A stretch of 35,424 nt of DNA, taken from positions 1 to 35,424 of the forward strand of contig NZ_CBYL010000037.1 in assembly GCF_000577335.1 (NCBI RefSeq), given 5' to 3'. The translations under genes were made by a program, and so were the position numbers. This DNA is from Faecalispora jeddahensis (GTDB lineage Bacteria > Bacillota > Clostridia > Oscillospirales > Acutalibacteraceae). The notes beneath the pieces are model-generated. The model searched no databases. It worked only from the letters and a program-made list of their open reading frames with translations, and was not told where the DNA came from. The stretch's first letter is position 1, and the number at the start of each line of letters is the position of its first letter. This document shows, in pieces, positions 29,256 to 35,424 of this stretch.

Positions 29256-30866
29256 TTACCGTTCCCATTTCTTTGCAAGGGACAGGATTTGATCGGCAAA
29301 ACGGGCCAAATCCTTGTTGGCGCCGCCCTCGTTGCGCAGAACAGTCTGGTGCAGCTGCTTCTCTGCGGCCAGCAGGCGCTGGAATGCGGAAGCAAGCTTG
29401 CGGGCTTTGGCCTTCTGGGACTGCTCGCCGCGCTGCAGAGAAACATCGATACCGAAGTCCAGCTCTTTGTCCGCCAGCAGATCGTATCTGGCTTCGAAAT
29501 TCGGCACATAAATGTCGTAGCCCAGATCGCTCAGCTCTTCTGAGAAAGCAAGGCAGGTTTCACGCTCGCCGTGCACGATAAACACGCGCTGCGGCTTTGG
29601 CTGGAACGCCCGCAGCCACTCGAGCAGTCCCTCGTGGTCGGCGTGGCCGCTGAGCGCGCGGAAGTTGTGAATCTGCGCCTGAACGGTGATTTCTTCGCCG
29701 AACAGCTTGACTTCTTTGATGCCGTCGACCAGCAAACGGCCCAGCGTGCCGTTTGCCTGATAGCCGACAAATAATATCGCGCATTCCGGCCGCCAGAGGT
29801 TGTGCTTTAAATGGTGCCGAATCCGCCCCGCCTCGCACATGCCACTGGAGGAGATGATCACCTTGGGGGTCGTATCGAAGTTCAGTGCGCGGGAATCGTC
29901 CGCACTCTGGCTGATATTCAGGTTGGAAAACGAGATCGGCTTGAAGCCGGAACGCAGAATCTCAAGTGTTTCCTCATCCGCGTAGCCCGTCAGGTCGCCG
30001 CTGAAAATGCGGGTGGCCTCCGCCGCGAGGGGACTGTCCACATACACCGGAAAATCCGGGAAGCTCTTGACCAGGTGGCGCTCCTTGATCTCGCGGATAA
30101 AATACAGAACCTCCTGTGTGCGTCCCACCGCAAAGGCCGGAATGATCACATTGCCGCCGTTTGCCAGCGTTTTGTCGATCAGCTCCGCGAGCTGAGGGGT
30201 GTAATCGTCCACATGCTCGTGCTGCTTCAGGCCGTAGGTAGATTCCATCACGGCAAAGTCTGCCTCTGAAACATACTGCGGATTGCGGATCAGCGGCTGA
30301 TTTTTGTTGCCGATGTCCCCGGAAAAAACAACCTTTTTCGTTACGTTCTCTTCGGTCAGCCAGGCCTCTGTGAATGCGGAGCCGAGCAGATGGCCGGCAT
30401 CGGAAAAACGAATCCTAATGCCGGGTGCGGGCTTAAAAATCTTGCCGTACTCGTACGGCTCTAAAAACGACAGGGTCTTTTCCACGTCTTCAAGCGTATA
30501 GAGAGGCTCTACCATCTCGTGGCCGGCGCGGCGCCCCTTGCGGTTTTCATTCGTTGCATCCATTTCCTGAATGTGCGCGCTGTCGCGCAGCATAATGGAG
30601 AGAAGCTCACACGTTTTGCCTGTCGCATAAATTTTGCCGTGGAAGCCCTGCTTTACCAAAAGCGGCAGCCGCCCGCTGTGGTCAATATGTGCGTGCGTGC
30701 AGATCACAAAATCTACCGAAATGGGCAAAAACGGAAGAACGCGATTGTCCTTTTCGTCCTGTCCCTGCTGCAGCCCGCAGTCTACCAAAAACCGGACTCC
30801 GTTTGTATCCACACAGTGACAGCTGCCGGTTACTTCTTTATCTGCGCCAAAAAAAGTTAAATACAT
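29256..30866 (-). CDS. Metallo-beta-lactamase/beta-CASP ribonuclease-like protein
   Basis: A 536-residue cytosolic hydrolase of the beta-CASP group, whose bacterial and archaeal members process RNA (CPSF73/YSH1-like). T-H-A-H-I-D-H-S-G (about 58-66) is the zinc motif 2. D-A-G-H-L-L-G-S-A holds motif 3, and F-S-G-D-I-G-N motif 4. The beta-CASP part has P-A-F-A-V-G-R-T-Q-E-V-L-Y and S-S-S-G-M-C-E-A-G-R-I-R-H-H-L. The RNA-specificity end has S-G-H-A-D-H-E-G-L-L-E-W and H-G-E-R-E-T. All metal ligands are intact. The last 60 residues form a charged helical tail. ATG 30866 is chosen over TTG 30869, with GGGAGG upstream. Unlike RNase J it lacks the long C-terminal domain. Monocistronic. Confidence 0.92.
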   Translation of the reverse strand: MYLTFFGADKEVTGSCHCVDTNGVRFLVDCGLQQGQDEKDNRVLPFLPISVDFVICTHAHIDHSGRLPLLVKQGFHGKIYATGKTCELLSIMLRDSAHIQEMDATNENRKGRRAGHEMVEPLYTLEDVEKTLSFLEPYEYGKIFKPAPGIRIRFSDAGHLLGSAFTEAWLTEENVTKKVVFSGDIGNKNQPLIRNPQYVSEADFAVMESTYGLKQHEHVDDYTPQLAELIDKTLANGGNVIIPAFAVGRTQEVLYFIREIKERHLVKSFPDFPVYVDSPLAAEATRIFSGDLTGYADEETLEILRSGFKPISFSNLNISQSADDSRALNFDTTPKVIISSSGMCEAGRIRHHLKHNLWRPECAILFVGYQANGTLGRLLVDGIKEVKLFGEEITVQAQIHNFRALSGHADHEGLLEWLRAFQPKPQRVFIVHGERETCLAFSEELSDLGYDIYVPNFEARYDLLADKELDFGIDVSLQRGEQSQKAKARKLASAFQRLLAAEKQLHQTVLRNEGGANKDLARFADQILSLAKKWER

Positions 30867-30929
30867 CAAAACGCCTCCCTGCTCTTATTTTCCAAACGTT
30901 GCTGATCGCCATTTCGCTTTCAGTCAGCC

Positions 30930-30968
30930 TTTTGATGCTCCCCCACCAAAGGCAAGGGGGCATCAAAA
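30930..30968. terminator. Hairpin between fbp and the beta-CASP gene
   Basis: TTTTGATGC (30930-30938) pairs with GCATCAAAA (30960-30968), with a CCCC/GGGG continuation. Symmetric, with no clear U-tract outside; may act with the next hairpin. Confidence 0.5.
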
Positions 30969-30988
30969 TATTTGTTCCTATAAGAATA

Positions 30989-31019
30989 CCGGGGTCAAGC
31001 ATCAATTGCAAGACCCCGG
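30989..31019 (-). terminator. Likely terminator of fbp
   Basis: CCGGGGTC (30989-30996) and GACCCCGG (31012-31019) enclose a partly paired loop. The hairpin begins seven bases after the fbp stop; the minus-strand tail TATTCTTAT is only moderately T-rich. Confidence 0.6.
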
Positions 31020-31025
31020 CAGAAA

Positions 31026-32960
31026 TTATTTTGTCACTTTCGGCGAAAGCAGGCCCTGACGGTATGCGTTGAGCAGCATGGTCAGATCGTAAATCTGATT
31101 GCTGATGTCGTTTCCGTTATCGGTATCCATAACCATCATGCGGGCAAAATGGGTTTCAAACACATCGGAACGGGACTGAATGTCCTTATTCTCCTCCAGC
31201 GCGCTGCGCACGCCGTCGAACGGCTGGTGCGACTTGATGCGCATTCCATGCGAATTGTAGATCAGGGTATACCCGGCGATCCCCGTGGTGGGGTGGTATG
31301 CCTCGCAGAAGCCGCCGTCGATTACGATCAGCTTGCCGCCCGCCTTGATCGGGCTTTCTCCGTCGCCCGCGCGCACCGGCACATGGCCGTTGATGATATG
31401 GCAGAACGGCGTGTTCAGGCCAAACTCCCGAAGCAGCATTTCGCAGACTTCCTCCTGATTGTACCACTTGTAATAGGGATTCTTTTTCTCCGTCCAGGCG
31501 CTTTTATCGTCGATGAACATGCGCTCAAACGTCGTCATCTTCTCGCGCCCAAACAGCGGGGAGTCCTTGCCGCTCCACAAATACCACATATAATCGAGGC
31601 AGAACGGCTTATCGGCCGCGGTGGGCGGAGCAAAATAAGCCCGGCGCACCAGCTTATCGGAAAGGTCCATCAGCTCTTTGCCTTTTACGATCCGCCCCCC
31701 CACGTTGACGCCGGTCAGTTCGCCGTCGGCCGTCATGGGAATGCACCCGTGGAACAGCAGATTCTGATTAAAGCATTTATACATGCTGCCCTTCGCATAC
31801 AAAAAGCGCATGTGGCGGTTCAGCCTCTCGCTTTCCTTAAAATCTTCTATCAGCCCGTGCAGAATGTTCTTCTCTTCTTCAGTGAGCTCATAGGGATTCT
31901 CGCGGTTGACGGTCGGAAACAGCGTCGTGTTGAGCTTGTAGGTTTTGCCCTCAATTTCGATCGTGCCCTGCTCGTAATTGATCTGATGCAGCAGCATCCG
32001 GTGCTCCATCTGGAATTCCGGGTGACGGCGGATCAACTGGCCCTCCAGCTTAAAGAGGATGATCGAAATGGCCTTGCGGATAGCATGATTCAAGTCCCCG
32101 CATTCCGGGTACTGCTCCTTTGCGAACATGGCAAGCTCGCGCATGCTGATGCCGTAGCCGCTCTCCAGCGTGGCAAGATTCCCGCCCGCCACGGTATTGC
32201 GCACCACAGCGGCGGCGCACGCCTCGCTGCCGGAGGCCGCGCCCATCCACAGGATGTCGTGATTCCCCCATTCCACATCCACGGCGTGGTGCTGCATCAA
32301 AAGGTCCATGATGCGGTCCGCGCCGGGACCACGGTCAAAAATATCGCCTACAATGTGAAGGTAATCCACCGCCAGGCGCTTGATCAGCGAGCAGAGCGCC
32401 GTTATAAACTCATCCGCATTATTGATGCCGATGATCGTGTCGATGATCTTCGCATGGTACACCTGCTGGTTGCTGTCCTCCCCAGGCTGGGCGTGCAGAA
32501 GCTCGTCGATGATGTAGCTGAACTCCGGCGGCAGGGCCTTTCTGACCTTTGACCGCGTATACTTGGACGCCGTAATACGGCAAACGCCGATCAATTGATG
32601 CAGCGTTTTCTGATACCAGGCATCCAGGTTGGATTCCGTCTGCTTGATGTAGCGAAGCTTTTGTTCCGGATAGTAAATCAGAGTGCAGATTTCGGAACGC
32701 TCCTGATCAGACAGGGTCTTGCCAAACACCAGGTCCACTTTCTCGCGGATAACGCCGGAGCAGTTATTGACGATGTGGTAAAAAGCGTCGTACTCGCCGT
32801 GCAGATCGCTCATAAAATGCTCTGTGCCCTTCGGCAGGTTCAAAATCGCCTGAAGGTTGATAATCTCCGTGCATACCGCCTGAATGGTCGGATAATCCTC
32901 CGCCAGAAGCTTTAGATATTTCAGTTCATGGTTCGACAGATGATATTCTGTGCTGCGCAT
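31026..32960 (-). CDS. fbp: Fructose-1,6-bisphosphatase, class III
   Basis: Gluconeogenic enzyme that hydrolyses fructose-1,6-bisphosphate to fructose-6-phosphate. The 644-residue length and metallophosphatase motifs mark the Firmicutes class III enzyme: S-D-L-H-G-E-Y-D (51-58), G-D-I-F-D-R-G-P-G (205-213), G-N-H-D (232-235), and late histidines in I-N-G-H-V-P-V and N-S-H-G. It is unrelated to class I or II enzymes. The start is ATG 32960 behind AAGGGGGA. It suits growth on lactate, where sugars must be made from pyruvate. Single gene between two terminators. Confidence 0.95.
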   Translation of the reverse strand: MRSTEYHLSNHELKYLKLLAEDYPTIQAVCTEIINLQAILNLPKGTEHFMSDLHGEYDAFYHIVNNCSGVIREKVDLVFGKTLSDQERSEICTLIYYPEQKLRYIKQTESNLDAWYQKTLHQLIGVCRITASKYTRSKVRKALPPEFSYIIDELLHAQPGEDSNQQVYHAKIIDTIIGINNADEFITALCSLIKRLAVDYLHIVGDIFDRGPGADRIMDLLMQHHAVDVEWGNHDILWMGAASGSEACAAAVVRNTVAGGNLATLESGYGISMRELAMFAKEQYPECGDLNHAIRKAISIILFKLEGQLIRRHPEFQMEHRMLLHQINYEQGTIEIEGKTYKLNTTLFPTVNRENPYELTEEEKNILHGLIEDFKESERLNRHMRFLYAKGSMYKCFNQNLLFHGCIPMTADGELTGVNVGGRIVKGKELMDLSDKLVRRAYFAPPTAADKPFCLDYMWYLWSGKDSPLFGREKMTTFERMFIDDKSAWTEKKNPYYKWYNQEEVCEMLLREFGLNTPFCHIINGHVPVRAGDGESPIKAGGKLIVIDGGFCEAYHPTTGIAGYTLIYNSHGMRIKSHQPFDGVRSALEENKDIQSRSDVFETHFARMMVMDTDNGNDISNQIYDLTMLLNAYRQGLLSPKVTK

Positions 32961-33004
32961 GACTTACATCCCCCTTTAATCAGATAAAATCATACTGAGC
33001 TGCA

Positions 33005-33032
33005 ATAAAAACAGTGGATCACGCTTGTGATC
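33005..33032 (-). terminator. Probable terminator of exoA
   Basis: GATCAC (33017-33022) and GTGATC (33027-33032), loop GCTT. A minus-strand T5 (plus A33007-33011) follows after five bases. Located ten bases past the exoA stop. Confidence 0.5.
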
Positions 33033-33041
33033 TCTCCGCCT

Positions 33042-33800
33042 TTAATTGCAGGTCAATATCAGTCCTACCGGACAGTGATCGCTGCCCTGTACCTCTGAAT
33101 AAATCAGGCTGTCGCTCAGCTTTTCCCGCAGCCGTTCGGAAATGAGAAAATAATCGATGCGCCACCCCGCGTTGTTCTGGCGCGCCTTGAACATGTAGGA
33201 CCACCACGTATAGGCACCGGTCAAATCCGGATACAGCTCGCGGAAGCTGTCCAGAAAACCGCTCGCCAAAAGCTCGGTCAGCTTGCCGCGCTCTTCATAC
33301 GAAAAACCGGCGTTGCCGATGTTGCTCTTTGCGTTTTTCAGGTCGATCTCCTGATGCGCTACGTTCAGATCGCCGCAGATGATGACCGGCTTTTTTTCGT
33401 CCAGCTGTGTGACATACTCGCGGAAGGCATTCTCCCATTCCATCCGGTAGGGAAGGCGCACAAGCTCACGCTGGGAGTTGGGAGTATACACGTTTACAAG
33501 ATAGAACGACTCAAACTCCAGTGTGATCGCGCGGCCCTCGCCGGTATGATCCGGGTGCCGGATATCATAGCAGACGGAAAGCGGCTCTTTTTTGGTAAAC
33601 ACCGCCGTTCCGGAATACCCCTTTTTTTCAGCGGAATTCCAGTACTGAAGGTACCCCGGCAAATCCAGCTCCGCCTGACCCTCCTGCATTTTGGTCTCCT
33701 GCAGGCAGAAAATATCCGCGTCCGCCTCCCGGAAAAAATCAAGAAAGCCCTTATTCAGGCAGGCCCGAAGGCCGTTGACGTTCCAAGACACAAATTTCAT
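33042..33800 (-). CDS. exoA: Exodeoxyribonuclease III / AP endonuclease (ExoA/Xth family)
   Basis: Base-excision repair enzyme that cuts DNA at abasic sites and trims 3' ends. The 252-residue chain has the complete EEP set: S-W-N-V-N-G-L-R-A at the start, L-Q-E-T-K (catalytic Glu), Y-T-P-N-S, G-D-L-N-V-A-H (catalytic Asp and Asn), G-W-R-I-D-Y-F-L-I-S and the final S-D-H-C-P-V (catalytic His). The start is ATG 33800 after AAGGAG. It lies upstream of fbp on the same strand, with a probable terminator between them. Confidence 0.96.
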   Translation of the reverse strand: MKFVSWNVNGLRACLNKGFLDFFREADADIFCLQETKMQEGQAELDLPGYLQYWNSAEKKGYSGTAVFTKKEPLSVCYDIRHPDHTGEGRAITLEFESFYLVNVYTPNSQRELVRLPYRMEWENAFREYVTQLDEKKPVIICGDLNVAHQEIDLKNAKSNIGNAGFSYEERGKLTELLASGFLDSFRELYPDLTGAYTWWSYMFKARQNNAGWRIDYFLISERLREKLSDSLIYSEVQGSDHCPVGLILTCN

Positions 33801-33879
33801 ACTGCTTCTCCTTTTTGCTGTTTGGCAGCCGGAAGCTGCCGAAAATCATACCAATTTCTCTGTAAAATCCCGTATTTCC

Positions 33880-33908
33880 TTGCTGAAATGGGACTTTCGG
33901 TTTATAAT
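33880..33908 (+). promoter_or_regulatory. Promoter of the cyclophilin gene
   Basis: TTGCTG (33880-33885), 17-base spacer, perfect TATAAT (33903-33908), about 27 bases upstream of the ribosome site. Confidence 0.8.
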
Positions 33909-33941
33909 AAACAGATAACAAAGTAATTGGAGGAATTTTAA

Positions 33942-34460
33942 ATGAATCCTGTTGTAACGATCGAAACCGCCGAGCGCGTTATGAAAGTAGAGCTCTACCC
34001 TGAGGTTGCACCGAATACCGTGCGCAATTTTCTGTCCCTGGTAAAGAAGGGTTTTTATGACGGCACGATCTTTCACCGCGTGATCCCGGGATTTGTGATT
34101 CAGGGCGGCGACCCGGAAGGCACCGGCATGGGTGGCCCCGATTACCATATTCGCGGCGAATTTGCCAAGAACGGCTCCAAGAATGATTTAAAGCACACCA
34201 AGGGCGTGATTTCCATGGCGCGTGCTTCTCATCCCGACAGTGCCGGTTCCCAGTTCTTCCTGATGGCCGGCGATGCCCCGTACCTGGACGGCAACTACGC
34301 TGCCTTCGGTAAAATCATTGAAGGTCTGGAGGAAGTTGACCGCATCGTGGGGGCGCCTCGCGACGCGAAAGACCGCCCGAGAGAGGATCAGGTGATGAAA
34401 AAAGTAACCGCCGAAACCTTTGGCGTAGAGTACGAAGAGCCCGAGACTCTCCCCCTTTGA
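33942..34460 (+). CDS. Cyclophilin-type peptidyl-prolyl cis-trans isomerase
   Basis: Cytosolic folding helper of 172 residues with no signal peptide. F-H-R-V-I-P-G-F-V-I-Q-G-G-D-P holds the catalytic arginine. A later S-M-A-R-A-x-x-P-D-S-A-G-S-Q-F-F-L-M and the F-G-K-I-I-E-G-L-E segment complete the cyclophilin core. The usual tryptophan of the cyclosporin pocket is not seen, as in many bacterial members. The start is ATG 33942 after GGAGG. It is transcribed alone from a strong promoter and ends at a terminator. Confidence 0.94.
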   Translation: MNPVVTIETAERVMKVELYPEVAPNTVRNFLSLVKKGFYDGTIFHRVIPGFVIQGGDPEGTGMGGPDYHIRGEFAKNGSKNDLKHTKGVISMARASHPDSAGSQFFLMAGDAPYLDGNYAAFGKIIEGLEEVDRIVGAPRDAKDRPREDQVMKKVTAETFGVEYEEPETLPL

Positions 34461-34478
34461 TTTTTCGTTTTATTTTCT

Positions 34479-34525
34479 AAAGAGCGTCTCTGTCGGGGAA
34501 TCCGGCAGGGACGCTTTGTTTTCTT
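34479..34525 (+). terminator. Terminator of the cyclophilin gene
   Basis: AGCGTCTCTGTCGG and CCGGCAGGGACGCT pair with G-U wobbles, followed by TTGTTTTCTTT. Confidence 0.82.
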
Positions 34526-34591
34526 TCAAAGCTCATTGATAAAAACAACCAGATTTACTATTAAATAGTATAACATTTTTCATAAAAAGTA

Positions 34592-34632
34592 AAGGATCGA
34601 TAAAAAAGCAACGCTCTTTTTTATCGATCCTT
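34592..34632. terminator. Terminator downstream of the decarboxylase beta subunit
   Basis: AAGGATCGATAAAAAAG (34592-34608) and its exact complement (34616-34632) form a 17-bp stem. It faces the minus-strand oadB-like gene, about 100 bases past its stop. A second purine/pyrimidine inverted repeat (GGAGAG/CTCTCC, near 34655-34690) lies between. Confidence 0.65.
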
Positions 34633-34728
34633 CTTTCTAACTCAAACCGCGCAAAGGAGAGGAGGAACCCCATGTCCCCCTCTCTCCTTTTGCATGGAAA
34701 ATATAAGTAAAAATCGTGGCTTGTAATC

Positions 34729-35424
34729 TTATTGAAACAGTGACAGCAGAATACCGGCCGCAACAGCGGAACCAATGACTCCGGCAACGTTCGGGCCCAT
34801 GGCGTGCATCAGCAGATAATTGCCCGGGTTCGCTTTCTGCCCTTCCACCTGAGCCACTCTGGCTGCCATGGGGACCGCCGAAACACCGGCGGAACCGATG
34901 AGCGGATTGATTTTCCCGCCCGACAAGAAGCACATCAGTTTCCCGAGCAAAAGCCCTCCGATTGTGCTGAAGCAGAATGCCATCAGTCCCAGGAAAATGA
35001 TTTTCAGAGTAGCGGGGCTGAGGAACTGCTGCGCCGTTGCAGTAGCTCCAACCGTTACCCCAAGGAAAATCGTCACAATATTGATCAACGCGTTCTGAGC
35101 GGTACTGGAAAGCCGCTCCGTAACGCCGGACTCTTTGAACAGATTGCCTAGCATCAGCATACCGATCAGCGGTGCGACAGAGGGCAGCAGCAAAATGCAG
35201 AGGATCGTTACCATGATGGGGAAGCAGACCTTCTCCAGCTTACTGACTTCACGCAGCTGCGTCATTTTGATCTCGCGCTCTTTCTTGGTGGTCAGCGCAC
35301 GCATGATCGGGGGCTGAATGAGTGGGATCAGCGCCATGTAGGAATATGCCGCAATTGCGATGGACGGCAGAAGATCCGGCGCGAGTTTAGAGGTAAGATA
35401 AATTGCCGTGGGGCCGTCCGCCCC
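34729..35424 (-). CDS. Na+-translocating decarboxylase beta subunit (OadB/GcdB/MmdB), N-terminus beyond window
   Basis: The beta subunit of sodium-pumping oxaloacetate, methylmalonyl-CoA or glutaconyl-CoA decarboxylase carries Na+ across the membrane while the carboxybiotin is decarboxylated. The frame runs off the window edge: [14 protein letters not shown] is read before an internal ATG at 35337. The following [17 protein letters not shown] is highly typical of the family. The later [14 protein letters not shown] and the C-terminal [14 protein letters not shown] segment confirm it. About 230 C-terminal residues are visible. Which decarboxylase it serves depends on the genes upstream, outside the window. 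Several TM helices are intact. Confidence 0.93.
   Translation of the reverse strand, partial: GADGPTAIYLTSKLAPDLLPSIAIAAYSYMALIPLIQPPIMRALTTKKEREIKMTQLREVSKLEKVCFPIMVTILCILLLPSVAPLIGMLMLGNLFKESGVTERLSSTAQNALINIVTIFLGVTVGATATAQQFLSPATLKIIFLGLMAFCFSTIGGLLLGKLMCFLSGGKINPLIGSAGVSAVPMAARVAQVEGQKANPGNYLLMHAMGPNVAGVIGSAVAAGILLSLFQ

Overview
The window looks like a chromosomal segment of an anaerobic, low-to-mid GC Gram-positive bacterium of the class Clostridia. The organism call is inference. It rests on strong AGGAGG-type ribosome binding sites, frequent GTG and TTG starts, near-consensus TTGACA/TATAAT promoters, a T-box leader, a class III fructose-1,6-bisphosphatase, a lactate permease/flavin dehydrogenase/Etf cluster, and oxygen-sensitive ATP-driven reductase (HgdC-type) gene sets. 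A lactate-using member of the Oscillospiraceae/Ruminococcaceae would fit.

Layout. 1-1.5 kb: a truncated GPP34-family gene, a small MerR regulator and, on the other strand, a Dps ferritin. 1.5-3.9 kb: an AT-rich spacer with a perfect 28-bp inverted repeat, then a PiT phosphate transporter with its DUF47/PhoU-like partner. 4.2-11.2 kb: a lactate operon (lctP, FAD-linked lactate dehydrogenase, acyl-CoA dehydrogenase, etfB, etfA). It runs from one promoter flanked by two GntR-type operators to a strong bidirectional terminator; a convergent FadR/GntR regulator (11.3-12.0 kb) is the probable repressor. 12.1-13.0 kb: a membrane-anchored metallophosphoesterase. 13.3-16.2 kb: three overlapping genes for an orphan 2-hydroxyacyl-CoA-dehydratase-activase-like system. 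16.4-18.8 kb: a diguanylate cyclase and small HTH regulators, including a divergent pair controlled by three matching operators. 18.9-22.2 kb: a TrpXYZ-like ABC importer behind a tryptophan-type T-box and an in-frame leader carrying two adjacent Trp codons. 22.4-26.9 kb: a second, fused version of the 13-16 kb system. 27-35.4 kb: mscL, a LysE-type exporter, a small alpha/beta-barrel protein with an HxlR regulator, a beta-CASP ribonuclease-like protein, fbp, exoA, a cyclophilin and the C-terminal part of a Na+-pumping decarboxylase beta subunit.

How it works together. The lactate operon would import lactate, oxidise it to pyruvate and pass electrons through one Etf pair that could also serve the acyl-CoA dehydrogenase, as in butyrate and caproate formers. 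The two reductase-like systems share the same three building blocks (BadF/HgdC activase, COG3580-like and COG3581-like proteins). One copy is split into three genes; in the other, two activase domains, a four-cysteine module and the COG3580-like domain sit in one polypeptide. Their substrates are unknown, and they are the best candidates here for an undescribed system. A family of GC-rich hairpins (TTCTTTCCCCGCC-type) lies between genes inside operons and may stabilise or partition transcripts.

No tRNA, rRNA, CRISPR array, transposase or phage structural gene was recognised. All family calls come from reading motifs; no database search was possible.
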